Source: Bordetella parapertussis (GTDB lineage Bacteria; Pseudomonadota; Gammaproteobacteria; Burkholderiales; Burkholderiaceae_C). From it: a stretch of 7,236 nt of DNA. Below, in pieces: positions 1-7,188 of the stretch (position 1 is its first letter; every line of letters starts with the position of its first letter). The notes beneath the pieces are model-generated. The model had not been told where the DNA came from. It ran no database searches and saw nothing but the letters and a program-made list of their open reading frames with translations. The stretch lies in assembly GCA_945888535.1 (NCBI GenBank), contig CAMDAN010000108.1, positions 1-7,236 on the forward strand, written 5' to 3'. The position numbers and the translations under genes are program-made.

Positions 1-2
1 CT

Positions 3-62
3 CATCATGCCATTGGCAAGATGGAGCATCTTCCAAGCTGGGCGACAATAAGGGGCTTATGA
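3..62 (+). CDS. 3' end of an upstream gene, possibly accD (partial)
   Basis: An open frame enters from the left edge and ends at TGA 60-62, so its stop overlaps the folC ATG as ATGA, the same coupling seen at two later junctions. The 19 visible residues end in WATIRGL and are too few to identify. In E. coli and many betaproteobacteria the gene before folC is accD (acetyl-CoA carboxylase carboxyltransferase beta subunit), so that is the synteny-based guess. A competing frame ends at TAA 49-51, and I cannot exclude that it is the real one. Identity and frame are both inference. Confidence 0.3.
   Translation, partial: HHAIGKMEHLPSWATIRGL
49..55 (+). promoter_or_regulatory. Ribosome binding site of folC
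   Basis: The purine run TAAGGGG lies 3 bases before the ATG at 59. Its AAGG core is about 5 bases away, so spacing is short but usable. It is the clearest Shine-Dalgarno-like sequence among the six genes and supports ATG 59 as the folC start. The other junctions depend on weak sites or on overlapping stop and start codons. Confidence 0.5.
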
Positions 63-1360
63 AAAATTTATCTGAATGGCTTAGCTTTTGCGAGCAATTG
101 CACCCCAAAAACATTGACATGGGGCTCGAGCGTGTGCGCACTGTTGCGCAGCGCATGGGCTTGCAAATGCAATGCCCCGTAATTACCGTAGCTGGCACCA
201 ATGGCAAAGGCTCGACCTGCGCCATGTTGGAATCTATTTTGATGCAGGCCGGTTACCGCACGGCGGTGTATTCCTCGCCCCATTTGGTGCATTTTGAGGA
301 GCGTTTGCGCTTGCAAGGGGAAAACGTGCAGGCGCACGCTTTGGCTGCTGGGTTCGAGCGGGTAGAGGCGGCAAGAACGGCCGAGAGCGATGACATTTCG
401 CTTACGTATTTTGAGTTTTCTACCTTGGCTATTTTTGAAGTGATCCGCCAAACGCCTTTGGACGTGGTGATATTAGAGGTCGGTTTAGGTGGGCGCCTAG
501 ACGCGGTCAACATCATCGACCCAGACTGCGCCGTCATCACCAGCATTGACCTCGACCACATGGAGCTTCTGGGCAATAACCGCGAAACCATTGGCTTTGA
601 GAAAGCGGGAATCATGCGCAGCGGCCGCCCCGTGATCGTCAGCGATCCGCTGCCACCCCAAAGCGTTTTAGACCATGCTGGAAAAATCGGCGCAGACCTT
701 TGGCAGGTTGGTAAAGACTTTAATGTGTCGGGCGATCCGCAGCAATGGAATTGGGCAGGGCGCGGGCGGCGCTACAGCGGCTTGGCCTATCCCGCGCTGC
801 GCGGGGCAAACCAGCTGGTGAATGCATCGGGTGTTTTAGCGGCCTTGACAGCGATGCGAGAAAGTTTGCCAGTCACCGCCCAAGCCATTCGTAACGGTTT
901 TGCTTTTGTGGAATTTACCGGACGGTTTCAGATCATTGCCGGTCAGCCCAATTTGGTTTTGGACGTTGCGCACAACCCGCATTCAGTCGCTGCCTTGGCT
1001 GCCAACCTCGATGCGATGGGCTATTTTCCAACAACCCACGCCGTGTTTGGGGCGATGGCGGATAAAGATTTGGCGCCCATGCTTTTACGCATCAACCCGC
1101 TCATTGACCGCTGGTATTTCACTGATTTACCTACAGCCCGTGCGGCCAGTGCTTTACAGCTTCAAACGCAGTGGCAGGCCCAAAATACCCGAAAAGATGC
1201 GCAATCGGCGGTTTTTTCTGACCCGTCTGCCGCCTTAAAAGCCGCTGCCGCCGCGGCTGACCCCGCTGATAGAATCGTTGTCTTCGGATCCTTCTACACC
1301 GTAGGCGGTGTTTTGCAGCAAGGCCTTCCCAAACTGCACGGCGCGCACCTGAGCTCTTGA
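59..1360 (+). CDS. folC: Bifunctional dihydrofolate synthase / folylpolyglutamate synthase
   Basis: This cytoplasmic Mur-ligase-family enzyme joins glutamate to dihydropteroate to make dihydrofolate, then adds further glutamates to reduced folates, using ATP. The 433-residue protein is close to the usual length (E. coli about 420). Family signatures run in order: the P-loop GTNGKGST at residues 46-53, SSPHL at 72-76, TYFEFSTLAIF at 116-126, EVGLGGRLDAVN at 140-151, TSIDLDHMELLG at 161-172, and EKAGI at 181-185, whose lysine 182 matches the carbamylated lysine of the family. The C-terminal domain carries DVAHNP at 302-307. No truncation or missing catalytic motif is visible. It is followed directly by the SPOR gene, as folC-dedD in E. 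coli. Function is secure from motifs plus synteny. Confidence 0.96.
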   Translation: MKNLSEWLSFCEQLHPKNIDMGLERVRTVAQRMGLQMQCPVITVAGTNGKGSTCAMLESILMQAGYRTAVYSSPHLVHFEERLRLQGENVQAHALAAGFERVEAARTAESDDISLTYFEFSTLAIFEVIRQTPLDVVILEVGLGGRLDAVNIIDPDCAVITSIDLDHMELLGNNRETIGFEKAGIMRSGRPVIVSDPLPPQSVLDHAGKIGADLWQVGKDFNVSGDPQQWNWAGRGRRYSGLAYPALRGANQLVNASGVLAALTAMRESLPVTAQAIRNGFAFVEFTGRFQIIAGQPNLVLDVAHNPHSVAALAANLDAMGYFPTTHAVFGAMADKDLAPMLLRINPLIDRWYFTDLPTARAASALQLQTQWQAQNTRKDAQSAVFSDPSAALKAAAAAADPADRIVVFGSFYTVGGVLQQGLPKLHGAHLSS

Positions 1361-1371
1361 GTTACCTTTCT

Positions 1372-2103
1372 ATGCCCTTTTTTACATTTCGCAAGAATGG
1401 CGCCGAGCAGCAAGCGCCCAGCGTAGCCCCTGAAAGCCACGATGTGCTCCGTAAGCGCGCACGCCATCGCCTGATTGGAACGACAACGCTCGTTTTGGTG
1501 GGTGTCATTGGTTTTCCGCTCTTGTTTGATACCCAGCCCCGCCCCATCGCGGTTGATATTCCGATTGAAATTCCTGACAAAGCCAAGGTTGAACCCCTTG
1601 CGCCTGTTGCGCCTCCTGTGCCTGTGGCTTCGGAGGCGCCATTAGCCAAGCCTGCGATTGAAGAACAAGCTCCTGCGGCTGCGGCTGTAGTGCCCCCAGT
1701 AGAGCCAGTTGCCCGTGAAACGCCGCTGGCTTCGTCTTCCGCTAAGCCAGCTGAAAAAGCCCCTGTCAAAGTGGAAGCGAAACCGGAGCCAACGCCCGCA
1801 AAGACCAATGACGCAGCCCGCGCGCAAAGCCTTTTAGAAGGCAAAGCGGCAGAAACCCCCGCGGCTGACAGCGCAACCCGTTACACCGTTCAAATTGGTG
1901 CATTCGCTGATGTTTTAAAAGCCCGAGAAGCGCGTGTCAAGCTTGAAAAAGCCGGCATCAAAACCTATACCCAAGTCGTCACTGGATCTGAAGGACGGCG
2001 AATTCGGGTCCGGGTGGGACCGATGCAAGGCAAGGAAGCGGCCAACAAAATGGCTGAAAAGATTCGAAAGCTAGATCTGCCTGCGGCCGTACTCGAACTG
2101 TAA
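1372..2103 (+). CDS. dedD: Membrane-anchored SPOR-domain protein, DedD-like
   Basis: From ATG 1372 this is a 243-residue single-pass inner-membrane protein. It has a short basic cytoplasmic N-terminus (RKRARHR near 27-33), one hydrophobic segment at about 34-52 (LIGTTTLVLVGVIGFPLLF), a long periplasmic linker rich in Pro, Ala, Glu and Lys at about 70-165, and a C-terminal SPOR domain at about 169-243 starting RYTVQIGAF and ending PAAVLEL. SPOR domains bind denuded septal peptidoglycan, and E. coli DedD, also between folC and cvpA, helps constriction at division. A longer frame opens with TTG at 1357, overlapping the folC stop, and would add MSYLS. I prefer ATG 1372 because homologues I recall start MPFF/MAFF-FR, but neither start has a strong ribosome binding site. 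The dedD name rests on synteny and architecture, since the linker is not conserved. Confidence 0.88.
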   Translation: MPFFTFRKNGAEQQAPSVAPESHDVLRKRARHRLIGTTTLVLVGVIGFPLLFDTQPRPIAVDIPIEIPDKAKVEPLAPVAPPVPVASEAPLAKPAIEEQAPAAAAVVPPVEPVARETPLASSSAKPAEKAPVKVEAKPEPTPAKTNDAARAQSLLEGKAAETPAADSATRYTVQIGAFADVLKAREARVKLEKAGIKTYTQVVTGSEGRRIRVRVGPMQGKEAANKMAEKIRKLDLPAAVLEL

Positions 2104-2117
2104 TTTAGACGGCGCAC

Positions 2118-2603
2118 ATGCCATATTTGGACTGGGTCTTCTTGGGTTTATTGGCCGCATCGACGCTCTTAGGTGTTTGGCGGGGTTTGGTTTACGAAGT
2201 GCTGTCCTTGGCGACATGGGCGGCATCATTCTATTTAGCCCAATGGTTTGCGCCCATGGTGGCGCAGTGGCTGCCTTGGAGCGGTTTAAGTGAAGCGGTC
2301 CGTTACGCCAGCGGTTTTGTGCTTGCCTTTGTAGCCTGCATCTTCGCTGGAAGCCTGCTTGCGTTCTTAATGAAAAAGCTGATTTCCGTCGTCGGTTTAA
2401 GCCCGGCAGACCGTGGCCTAGGCGCTTTGTTTGGCGCAACCCGTGGGCTGGTTTTGCTTTTGGCCATTACGGTGGTTGTCGGCATGACGCCGATGCGGAT
2501 GAGTGTTTGGTGGCAAGAAGCCACGGGGCCTGCGTTAACTGCGGTGGTATTGAAAGGTTTGCAGCCTTTGTTGCCCCAAGAATTTGCAAAATATTTACCC
2601 TGA
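2118..2603 (+). CDS. cvpA: CvpA family inner-membrane protein
   Basis: This 161-residue protein matches the E. coli CvpA length (about 162). It has four hydrophobic segments at about 4-20, 24-42, 64-86 and 107-124. Conserved CvpA features are visible: the G-x-x-R-G-L-x-x-E-x-x-S pattern at about 19-30 and the DRGLGALFGATRG stretch at 98-110 before the last membrane segment. In E. coli CvpA is needed for colicin V production, and family members have been linked to envelope stress tolerance; the molecular activity is not settled. It begins 14 bases after the SPOR gene and ends 15 bases before purF, the classic cvpA-purF pairing. The start has only a weak upstream GGCG, so it may depend on translation through from the previous gene. 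Confidence 0.93.
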   Translation: MPYLDWVFLGLLAASTLLGVWRGLVYEVLSLATWAASFYLAQWFAPMVAQWLPWSGLSEAVRYASGFVLAFVACIFAGSLLAFLMKKLISVVGLSPADRGLGALFGATRGLVLLLAITVVVGMTPMRMSVWWQEATGPALTAVVLKGLQPLLPQEFAKYLP

Positions 2604-2618
2604 GCGAGTGCAATAACC

Positions 2619-4118
2619 ATGTGTGGAATCGTCGGCGTTGTCAGCAACGCACCTGTGAACCAGCTCATCTATGACGCCTTGTTGCTTTTGCAGCACCGTG
2701 GCCAAGATGCTGCGGGCATCGTGACCCAGCAAGAACGCAAATTCTTTATGCACAAAGCCAAGGGCATGGTGAAAGACGTGTTTCGGACTCGAAATATGCG
2801 CACCTTGCTTGGCAACTGTGGCCTTGGCCAAGTGCGTTACCCCACCGCAGGCAACGCGTACAGCGAAGAGGAAGCTCAGCCCTTTTACGTGAATGCGCCT
2901 TTTGGAATTGTGTTGGTGCATAACGGAAATTTGACCAATGCCCACGCCCTTAAGCGTGAGTTGTTCACGGTGGACCACCGCCACATCAACACCGAGAGCG
3001 ACTCGGAAGTGTTGCTCAACGTTTTGGCCCATGAAGTGGAGCGCACTACGCGCGGAATGCCCTTAAAGCCAGAGCATCTTTTTGAAGCAGTGCGCAATGT
3101 GCATCTGCGCGTTAAAGGCTCCTATGCTGTCATTGCGTTGATTGCTGGACACGGCGTTCTCGCCTTTCGTGATCCCCATGGCATTCGGCCTTTGTGCATG
3201 GGTCGCAGTGCTGGCAATGTGGTTCTTGCCAGTGAGTCCGTGGCGCTTGAAGGAACGATGCACCAGTTTGAGCGCGACATCGAACCGGGTGAAGCGGTTT
3301 TTATTGATCTTGAAGGCAACGTACAAGCGAAGCAATGCGCCGAGTCGCCGAAACTCAACCCCTGTATTTTTGAATTCGTTTATTTGGCGCGGCCCGACTC
3401 AGTGATGGATGGAATCTCGGTCTATCAAGCACGCTTGAATTTGGGTGAAACTTTGGCCAAGCGAGTGATATCCACCGTACCGCCGAGCGATATTGATGTG
3501 GTGATTCCCATTCCAGAATCGAGCCGCCCCAGTGCGGCGCAGCTGGCACAACTTTTAGGCTTGCCATACCGCGAAGGCTTCGTTAAAAACCGATACGTTG
3601 GACGTACCTTCATCATGCCGGGCCAAGAGGTGCGAAAAAAATCAGTGCGCCAAAAGCTCAATGCGATAGCCAGCGAGTTCAAAGGTCGCAACGTACTGTT
3701 GGTGGATGACTCCATCGTACGCGGGACCACGAGCCGCGAGATTGTGCAAATGGCCCGTGATGCGGGTGCGAAAAAAGTCTATCTGGCCAGTGCTGCGCCG
3801 CCTGTACGTTTTCCCAATGTGTATGGCATTGACATGCCTACGAGCAGTGAACTGGTGGCCCATGACCGCAATGTCGAAGAGATTCGCGCCATCATCGGCT
3901 GTGACGCCTTGATTTACCAAGACGTTGAGGGCATGAAAAAAGCGGTGGGCTCTCTCAACGCTGCAATTGCCGATTTTGATGCGTCATGTTTTGATGGCGT
4001 TTACGTGACAGGTGATATCACCGGCGACGACATCACACGCTTGCGGGAAACCCGTGGCGGATCGCAAGAAGAGCAGGAAGATGCGTCGCGTCTAGCGCTT
4101 CCCAATTTTGTTGAATGA
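2619..4118 (+). CDS. purF: Amidophosphoribosyltransferase (glutamine PRPP amidotransferase)
   Basis: PurF makes 5-phosphoribosylamine from PRPP and glutamine, the committed step of purine synthesis, in the cytoplasm. The 499 residues match the E. coli-type enzyme (about 505). The start is fixed by chemistry: Met1 is followed by Cys2 in MCGIVGVV, the N-terminal nucleophile of class II glutamine amidotransferases. There is no cleaved propeptide of the Bacillus type. Glutaminase residues are in place: R73 in QVRYPTAG, HNGN at 101-104 and D128 in NTESDSE. The phosphoribosyltransferase half carries PIPESSRPSA and the PRPP loop VLLVDDSIVRGTT at 359-371, with acidic D363-D364. Its stop overlaps the metZ start (ATGA). 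No PurR-like operator was recognised upstream. Confidence 0.97.
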   Translation: MCGIVGVVSNAPVNQLIYDALLLLQHRGQDAAGIVTQQERKFFMHKAKGMVKDVFRTRNMRTLLGNCGLGQVRYPTAGNAYSEEEAQPFYVNAPFGIVLVHNGNLTNAHALKRELFTVDHRHINTESDSEVLLNVLAHEVERTTRGMPLKPEHLFEAVRNVHLRVKGSYAVIALIAGHGVLAFRDPHGIRPLCMGRSAGNVVLASESVALEGTMHQFERDIEPGEAVFIDLEGNVQAKQCAESPKLNPCIFEFVYLARPDSVMDGISVYQARLNLGETLAKRVISTVPPSDIDVVIPIPESSRPSAAQLAQLLGLPYREGFVKNRYVGRTFIMPGQEVRKKSVRQKLNAIASEFKGRNVLLVDDSIVRGTTSREIVQMARDAGAKKVYLASAAPPVRFPNVYGIDMPTSSELVAHDRNVEEIRAIIGCDALIYQDVEGMKKAVGSLNAAIADFDASCFDGVYVTGDITGDDITRLRETRGGSQEEQEDASRLALPNFVE

Positions 4119-5347
4119 CTCCTATGACTGCTAAAAAACTCCCCCCTGGTCTGCATTTAGATACCTTGGCTGTCCGAGTAGGAATTGAGCCTAGCCAGTA
4201 CGGAGAGAACTCGGAAACGATGTACCTCACCAGTAGCTTTGTTCAACCTGATGCCGCGACCGCCGCCCGCCGATTTGCGCAAGAAGAGGATGGGTATGTG
4301 TATACCCGCGTTGGCAATCCGACGGTGACTAGCATGGAGTTGCGCTTGGCTGCGCTAGAGGGAACTGAGGCGGCTATTGCGACCTCTAGCGGCATGGCGG
4401 CTATTTTGTTGTTGGGGATGGGCTTGCTTCGTGCTGGTGACCATGTGGTGTGTTCGCAGTCGGTATTTGGTTCTACGGTACGTTTGTTTTCTGGTGAGTT
4501 TGCCAAGTTTGGTGTAGAGACCACTTACGTTTCACAAACCGACGTATCTGCTTGGGCTGCAGCCATTCGGCCCAACACCAAACTCCTGTTTGCAGAAACG
4601 CCAACCAACCCCTTAACCGATGTCTGCGATATTCAAGCCTTGGCTGATTTAGCCCACAGCGTAGGTGCCAAGTTGGCGGTGGACAATTGTTTCTGTAGCC
4701 CTGCGTTGCAACAACCCAGGCGCTTTGGTGCTGACTACATTACGCATTCAGGAACCAAGTATTTAGACGGCCAAGGGCGGGTGGTTGCGGGTGCGCTTTG
4801 CTGTACCCAAAAAGAAGTGGACGACATCTTTTTACCCATCACCCGAACTGCGGGAATGGTTTTGTCGCCATTCAATGCCTGGGTGGTACTCAAGGGCATG
4901 GAGACGCTGTCGATTCGGATGAAGGCGCAGTGCGCCACGGCTTTAGAACTAGCCACATGGTTGCAAGACCAGCCTCAAGTTGCCCGTGTTTTTTACCCGG
5001 GTTTACCTAACCACCCGCAACACGCTTTGGCCATGCGCCAACAATCGGGGTTAGGCGGCCCAGTGGTGTCTTTTGACGTTCAACATACCGACGCAACTTC
5101 TGGCCGCGCGAATGCGTTTCACGTGATTGATAGCACCCAAGTGTGCTCCATCACCACTAACTTAGGCGATACAAAAACCACGATCTGTCACCCCGCAAGC
5201 ACATCCCATGCCCGGATTACCGAAGCCCAACGGAGTGCCGCAGGTATTGGCCAAGGACTCATTCGCGTCGCGGTAGGACTTGAAAACATCGAAGATTTAA
5301 AAGCCGACATCGCACGGGGTTTAAATAGTTTGAAAGCAAGCGCATGA
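4115..5347 (+). CDS. metZ: O-succinylhomoserine sulfhydrylase
   Basis: This is a PLP enzyme of the Cys/Met metabolism family. MetZ makes homocysteine directly from O-succinylhomoserine and sulfide, bypassing cystathionine. The 410 residues fit the family (about 400). Visible features are YTRVGNPT at 63-70, which contacts PLP phosphate from the neighbouring subunit, the phosphate-binding SSGMAA at 91-96, D190 in VDNCF, which binds the pyridine nitrogen, the Schiff-base lysine K215 in [20 protein letters not shown] at 359-365, and R384 in [10 protein letters not shown], which binds substrate carboxylate. The YLDGQGR wording is typical of MetZ rather than MetB or MetC, but MetY or cystathionine gamma-synthase activity cannot be excluded from sequence alone. 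It overlaps purF and gltX by 4 bases each. A second ATG at 4124 would shorten it by three residues. Confidence 0.9.
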   Translation: MTPMTAKKLPPGLHLDTLAVRVGIEPSQYGENSETMYLTSSFVQPDAATAARRFAQEEDGYVYTRVGNPTVTSMELRLAALEGTEAAIATSSGMAAILLLGMGLLRAGDHVVCSQSVFGSTVRLFSGEFAKFGVETTYVSQTDVSAWAAAIRPNTKLLFAETPTNPLTDVCDIQALADLAHSVGAKLAVDNCFCSPALQQPRRFGADYITHSGTKYLDGQGRVVAGALCCTQKEVDDIFLPITRTAGMVLSPFNAWVVLKGMETLSIRMKAQCATALELATWLQDQPQVARVFYPGLPNHPQHALAMRQQSGLGGPVVSFDVQHTDATSGRANAFHVIDSTQVCSITTNLGDTKTTICHPASTSHARITEAQRSAAGIGQGLIRVAVGLENIEDLKADIARGLNSLKASA

Positions 5348-6747
5348 CCAAAACACGGACCCGGTTTGCGCCTTCGCCCACCGGCTTTATTCACCTCGGA
5401 AACATTCGCTCTGCGCTTTACCCTTGGGCCTTTGCCCGCGCCACAGGCGGTGACTTTATTCTGCGAATAGAGGATACCGACCAAGATCGATCGACCCAAG
5501 CCGCAGTCGATGTGATTATTGAAGGCATGCGTTGGTTGGGTTTAGACCACGACGAGGGGCCGTTTTATCAAATGCAACGCATGGATCGCTACAAAGAAGT
5601 TCTCCTGGAGCTTCAGGTAGCTGGATGGGTTTATCCGTGTTACATGAGTGTGGAGGCTTTAGATGCCTTACGTGAAACACAAATGGCGAATAAGGAAAAG
5701 CCACGCTACGACGGAACTTGGCGGCCTGAGCCAGGAAAGACATTACCCCCTATCCCAAGCGGAGTTCAACCCGTTTTGCGTTTTAAAAACCCGCAGGAAG
5801 GCGCCGTTGTCTGGGATGACAAAGTCAAAGGCCGCATTGAAATTAGCAATGACGAATTGGACGATTTGGTGATTGCGCGACCTGCCCAAGCGGGCGAGTT
5901 GGTTGGTACGCCCACCTACAATTTTTGCGTGGTAGTTGATGACATCGATATGGATATTACCCACGTCATTCGTGGCGATGACCATGTCAACAACACCCCG
6001 CGTCAAATCAATATTTTTCACGCTCTAGGAAAAACGCCGCCGGTCTACGCCCATTTGCCTACCGTGCTTAATGCACAAGGTGAAAAAATGAGCAAGCGCA
6101 ATGGGGCCAAAGCAGTGACCCAGTATGCGCTTGAGGGCTATTTGCCGGAGGCCATGGTGAATTACCTCGCCCGTTTGGGCTGGAGTCACGGAGATGATGA
6201 AATTTTCAGCCGTGCGCAGTTTGTGGAGTGGTTTAACTTAGACCATTTAGGGCGCAGCGCCGCGCAATTTGACGAAGCCAAATTGCGATGGGTCAATGCG
6301 CAACACCTGAAAGCCATGTCGGGGGAGGATATCGCTCCCTTGGTACAAGCCCAACTGGCGCAGCTTGGCATCACTTCGGATGACACGTTAGCCCGCTTGT
6401 GTGACCTGTTGAAAGACCGCTGTGATACGACCGTCGCGCTGACGGAGTGGGTTGCCCGTTTTTACGCTGATGTTCATCCCGATCCCGCGGAGATTGCGCA
6501 ACATGTGACTGCGGAGGTTAAGCCCGCTATTGCGTTGTTGATCCAGCAGCTATCGCATTGCACATGGGAAAAACCCAGTATTGCTGCGGCGATCAAAGAG
6601 GTGCTTACCCAATGCGCACTCAAAATGCCTCAGCTTGCAATGCCTGTTCGTGTTTTGGTGATGGGCACTGCCCAAACTCCATCGTTGGACGCCGTGCTCG
6701 AGCTTTGCGATAGAGAAAAAGTTCTAGCCCGCCTTGCCAAAGGCTGA
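5344..6747 (+). CDS. gltX: Glutamate--tRNA ligase (GluRS)
   Basis: This class I aminoacyl-tRNA synthetase charges tRNA-Glu with glutamate using ATP. The 467 residues equal the usual bacterial length. The N-terminus holds [20 protein letters not shown], with the HIGH-type motif HLGN at 17-20, then [14 protein letters not shown] precedes the KMSKR loop at 248-252. The rest, from about 330, is the helical anticodon-binding domain. The zinc site known from E. coli GluRS (three Cys plus a downstream ligand) is not intact: only C99 in YPCYMS remains, Met101 stands at the second Cys position, and the later Cys region reads DGTWRP. The start ATG 5344 overlaps the metZ stop (ATGA). The gene's last codons contain the -35 box of the tRNA promoter, and tRNA-Glu, its substrate, lies about 170 bases downstream. 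Confidence 0.97.
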   Translation: MTKTRTRFAPSPTGFIHLGNIRSALYPWAFARATGGDFILRIEDTDQDRSTQAAVDVIIEGMRWLGLDHDEGPFYQMQRMDRYKEVLLELQVAGWVYPCYMSVEALDALRETQMANKEKPRYDGTWRPEPGKTLPPIPSGVQPVLRFKNPQEGAVVWDDKVKGRIEISNDELDDLVIARPAQAGELVGTPTYNFCVVVDDIDMDITHVIRGDDHVNNTPRQINIFHALGKTPPVYAHLPTVLNAQGEKMSKRNGAKAVTQYALEGYLPEAMVNYLARLGWSHGDDEIFSRAQFVEWFNLDHLGRSAAQFDEAKLRWVNAQHLKAMSGEDIAPLVQAQLAQLGITSDDTLARLCDLLKDRCDTTVALTEWVARFYADVHPDPAEIAQHVTAEVKPAIALLIQQLSHCTWEKPSIAAAIKEVLTQCALKMPQLAMPVRVLVMGTAQTPSLDAVLELCDREKVLARLAKG

Positions 6748-6763
6748 TTTTCAAGGCTATAAT
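6734..6763 (+). promoter_or_regulatory. Sigma70-type promoter of the tRNA cluster
   Basis: A perfect -10 hexamer TATAAT lies at 6758-6763. The best -35, TTGCCA at 6734-6739 (five of six consensus bases), is 18 bases upstream and inside the last codons of gltX. The expected transcription start is near 6770, leaving a leader of about 40 bases before tRNA-Ala. No terminator is seen between gltX and the tRNAs, so the cluster could also receive read-through from the gene operon. The bases after the -10 are not notably GC-rich, so stringent control is not obvious. Confidence 0.72.
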
Positions 6764-6809
6764 TTGAGGCTTAGGAATTGAAGGTGCTGCTTGCAGTGCT
6801 TTGCGGTTT

Positions 6810-6885
<76 letters not shown>

Positions 6886-6891
6886 AAATTT

Positions 6892-6907
6892 CTAATAAAC
6901 GGATTAG
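6892..6907 (+). other. Weak hairpin in the Ala-Glu tRNA spacer
   Basis: CTAAT (6892-6896) can pair with ATTAG (6903-6907) around a 6-base loop in the 33-base AT-rich spacer. The stem is only five pairs, four of them A-U, so it may be chance. If real, it would sit where endonucleases separate the precursor. Confidence 0.25.
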
Positions 6908-6918
6908 TCCAAGGTTTT

Positions 6919-6994
6919 GACCCCATCGTCTAGAGGCCTAGGACATCACCCTTTCACGGTGAGTACCGGGGTTCGAATCCCCGTGGGGTCGCCA
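6919..6994 (+). tRNA. tRNA-Glu (anticodon TTC)
   Basis: The 76-base cloverleaf has acceptor stem GACCCCA (6919-6925) pairing with TGGGGTC (6984-6990), anticodon stem TCACC / GGTGA around loop CTTTCAC, and anticodon TTC at 6953-6955. The T arm is GGGGTTCGAATCCCC. Discriminator G6991 is followed by encoded CCA at 6992-6994. It reads GAA and GAG, and its product is the substrate of the GluRS encoded just upstream. Confidence 0.98.
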
Positions 6995-7025
6995 GATTCA
7001 TCGTTAGATGATGAAAGCATTAGTA

Positions 7026-7043
7026 GACAACGGCAACGTTGTC
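7026..7043 (+). other. Perfect hairpin with GCAA tetraloop in the Glu-Asp tRNA spacer
   Basis: GACAACG (7026-7032) pairs perfectly with CGTTGTC (7037-7043) around GCAA, a stable GNRA tetraloop. GTA (7023-7025) can also pair with TAC (7046-7048) across a two-base bulge. It sits 7 bases before tRNA-Asp and has no following T-run, so it is not a terminator. A weaker stem-loop (TTCATC at 6997-7002 with GATGAA at 7010-7015) precedes it. A role in precursor processing or as a spacer is inference. Confidence 0.5.
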
Positions 7044-7050
7044 GCTACCA

Positions 7051-7127
7051 GGAGTGGTAGTTCAGTTGGTTAGAATACCGGCCTGTCACGCCGGGGGTCG
7101 CGGGTTCGAGTCCCGTCCACTCCGCCA
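7051..7127 (+). tRNA. tRNA-Asp (anticodon GTC)
   Basis: The 77-base cloverleaf has acceptor stem GGAGTGG (7051-7057) pairing with CCACTCC (7117-7123), anticodon stem CCGGC / GCCGG around loop CTGTCAC, and anticodon GTC at 7085-7087. The T arm contains CGGGTTCGAGTCCCG. Discriminator G7124, an aspartate identity base, is followed by encoded CCA at 7125-7127. G34 is the position normally modified to queuosine. It reads GAC and GAU and is the last tRNA before the terminator. Confidence 0.98.
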
Positions 7128-7156
7128 AAATATCCTTATAAATCAAGGACTTACGC

Positions 7157-7188
7157 AAAAGCCCGATGAGAAATCACCGGGCTTTTTT
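7157..7188 (+). terminator. Rho-independent terminator of the tRNA unit
   Basis: GCCCG (7161-7165) pairs with CGGGC (7178-7182). Inside, an A-C mismatch is followed by TGA (7167-7169) pairing with TCA (7174-7176) around a GAAA tetraloop (7170-7173). Six T residues follow at 7183-7188, and AAAA at 7157-7160 can extend the stem into that T-run. It lies 29 bases after tRNA-Asp and ends the + strand unit. The AAAA on the 5' side could give weak termination on the other strand too. Confidence 0.92.

Noticed and set aside
900..1238. 112-codon + strand frame inside folC
   Set aside because: It is out of frame with the FolC C-terminal domain, which holds DVAHNP; the alternative product is Trp-, Arg- and Pro-rich with no known motif.
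1362..1844. 160-codon open frame on the - strand
   Set aside because: It is the antisense of the Pro/Ala-rich linker of the SPOR protein; the GC-rich biased codons keep stops away. Its Ala/Ser/Gly-rich translation has no recognisable domain.
2071..2439. 122-codon open frame on the - strand over cvpA
   Set aside because: The + strand shows the expected CvpA membrane segments and motifs. The antisense product is Arg/Pro-rich, as expected from reading hydrophobic codons backwards.
2595..3032. 145-codon open frame on the - strand over the start of purF
   Set aside because: The + strand encodes the well-conserved PurF glutaminase domain with all catalytic residues. The antisense product resembles no family I know.
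7133..7149. TCCTT / AAGGA inverted repeat between tRNA-Asp and the terminator
   Set aside because: Only five pairs with a seven-base AT-rich loop and no T-run. It can arise by chance, and the real terminator directly follows.
7145..7160. AAGGACTTACGCAAAA, which recalls some insertion-sequence ends
   Set aside because: There is a single copy, no inverted partner and no transposase in the window, and it overlaps the 5' flank of a clear terminator that explains its A-run.
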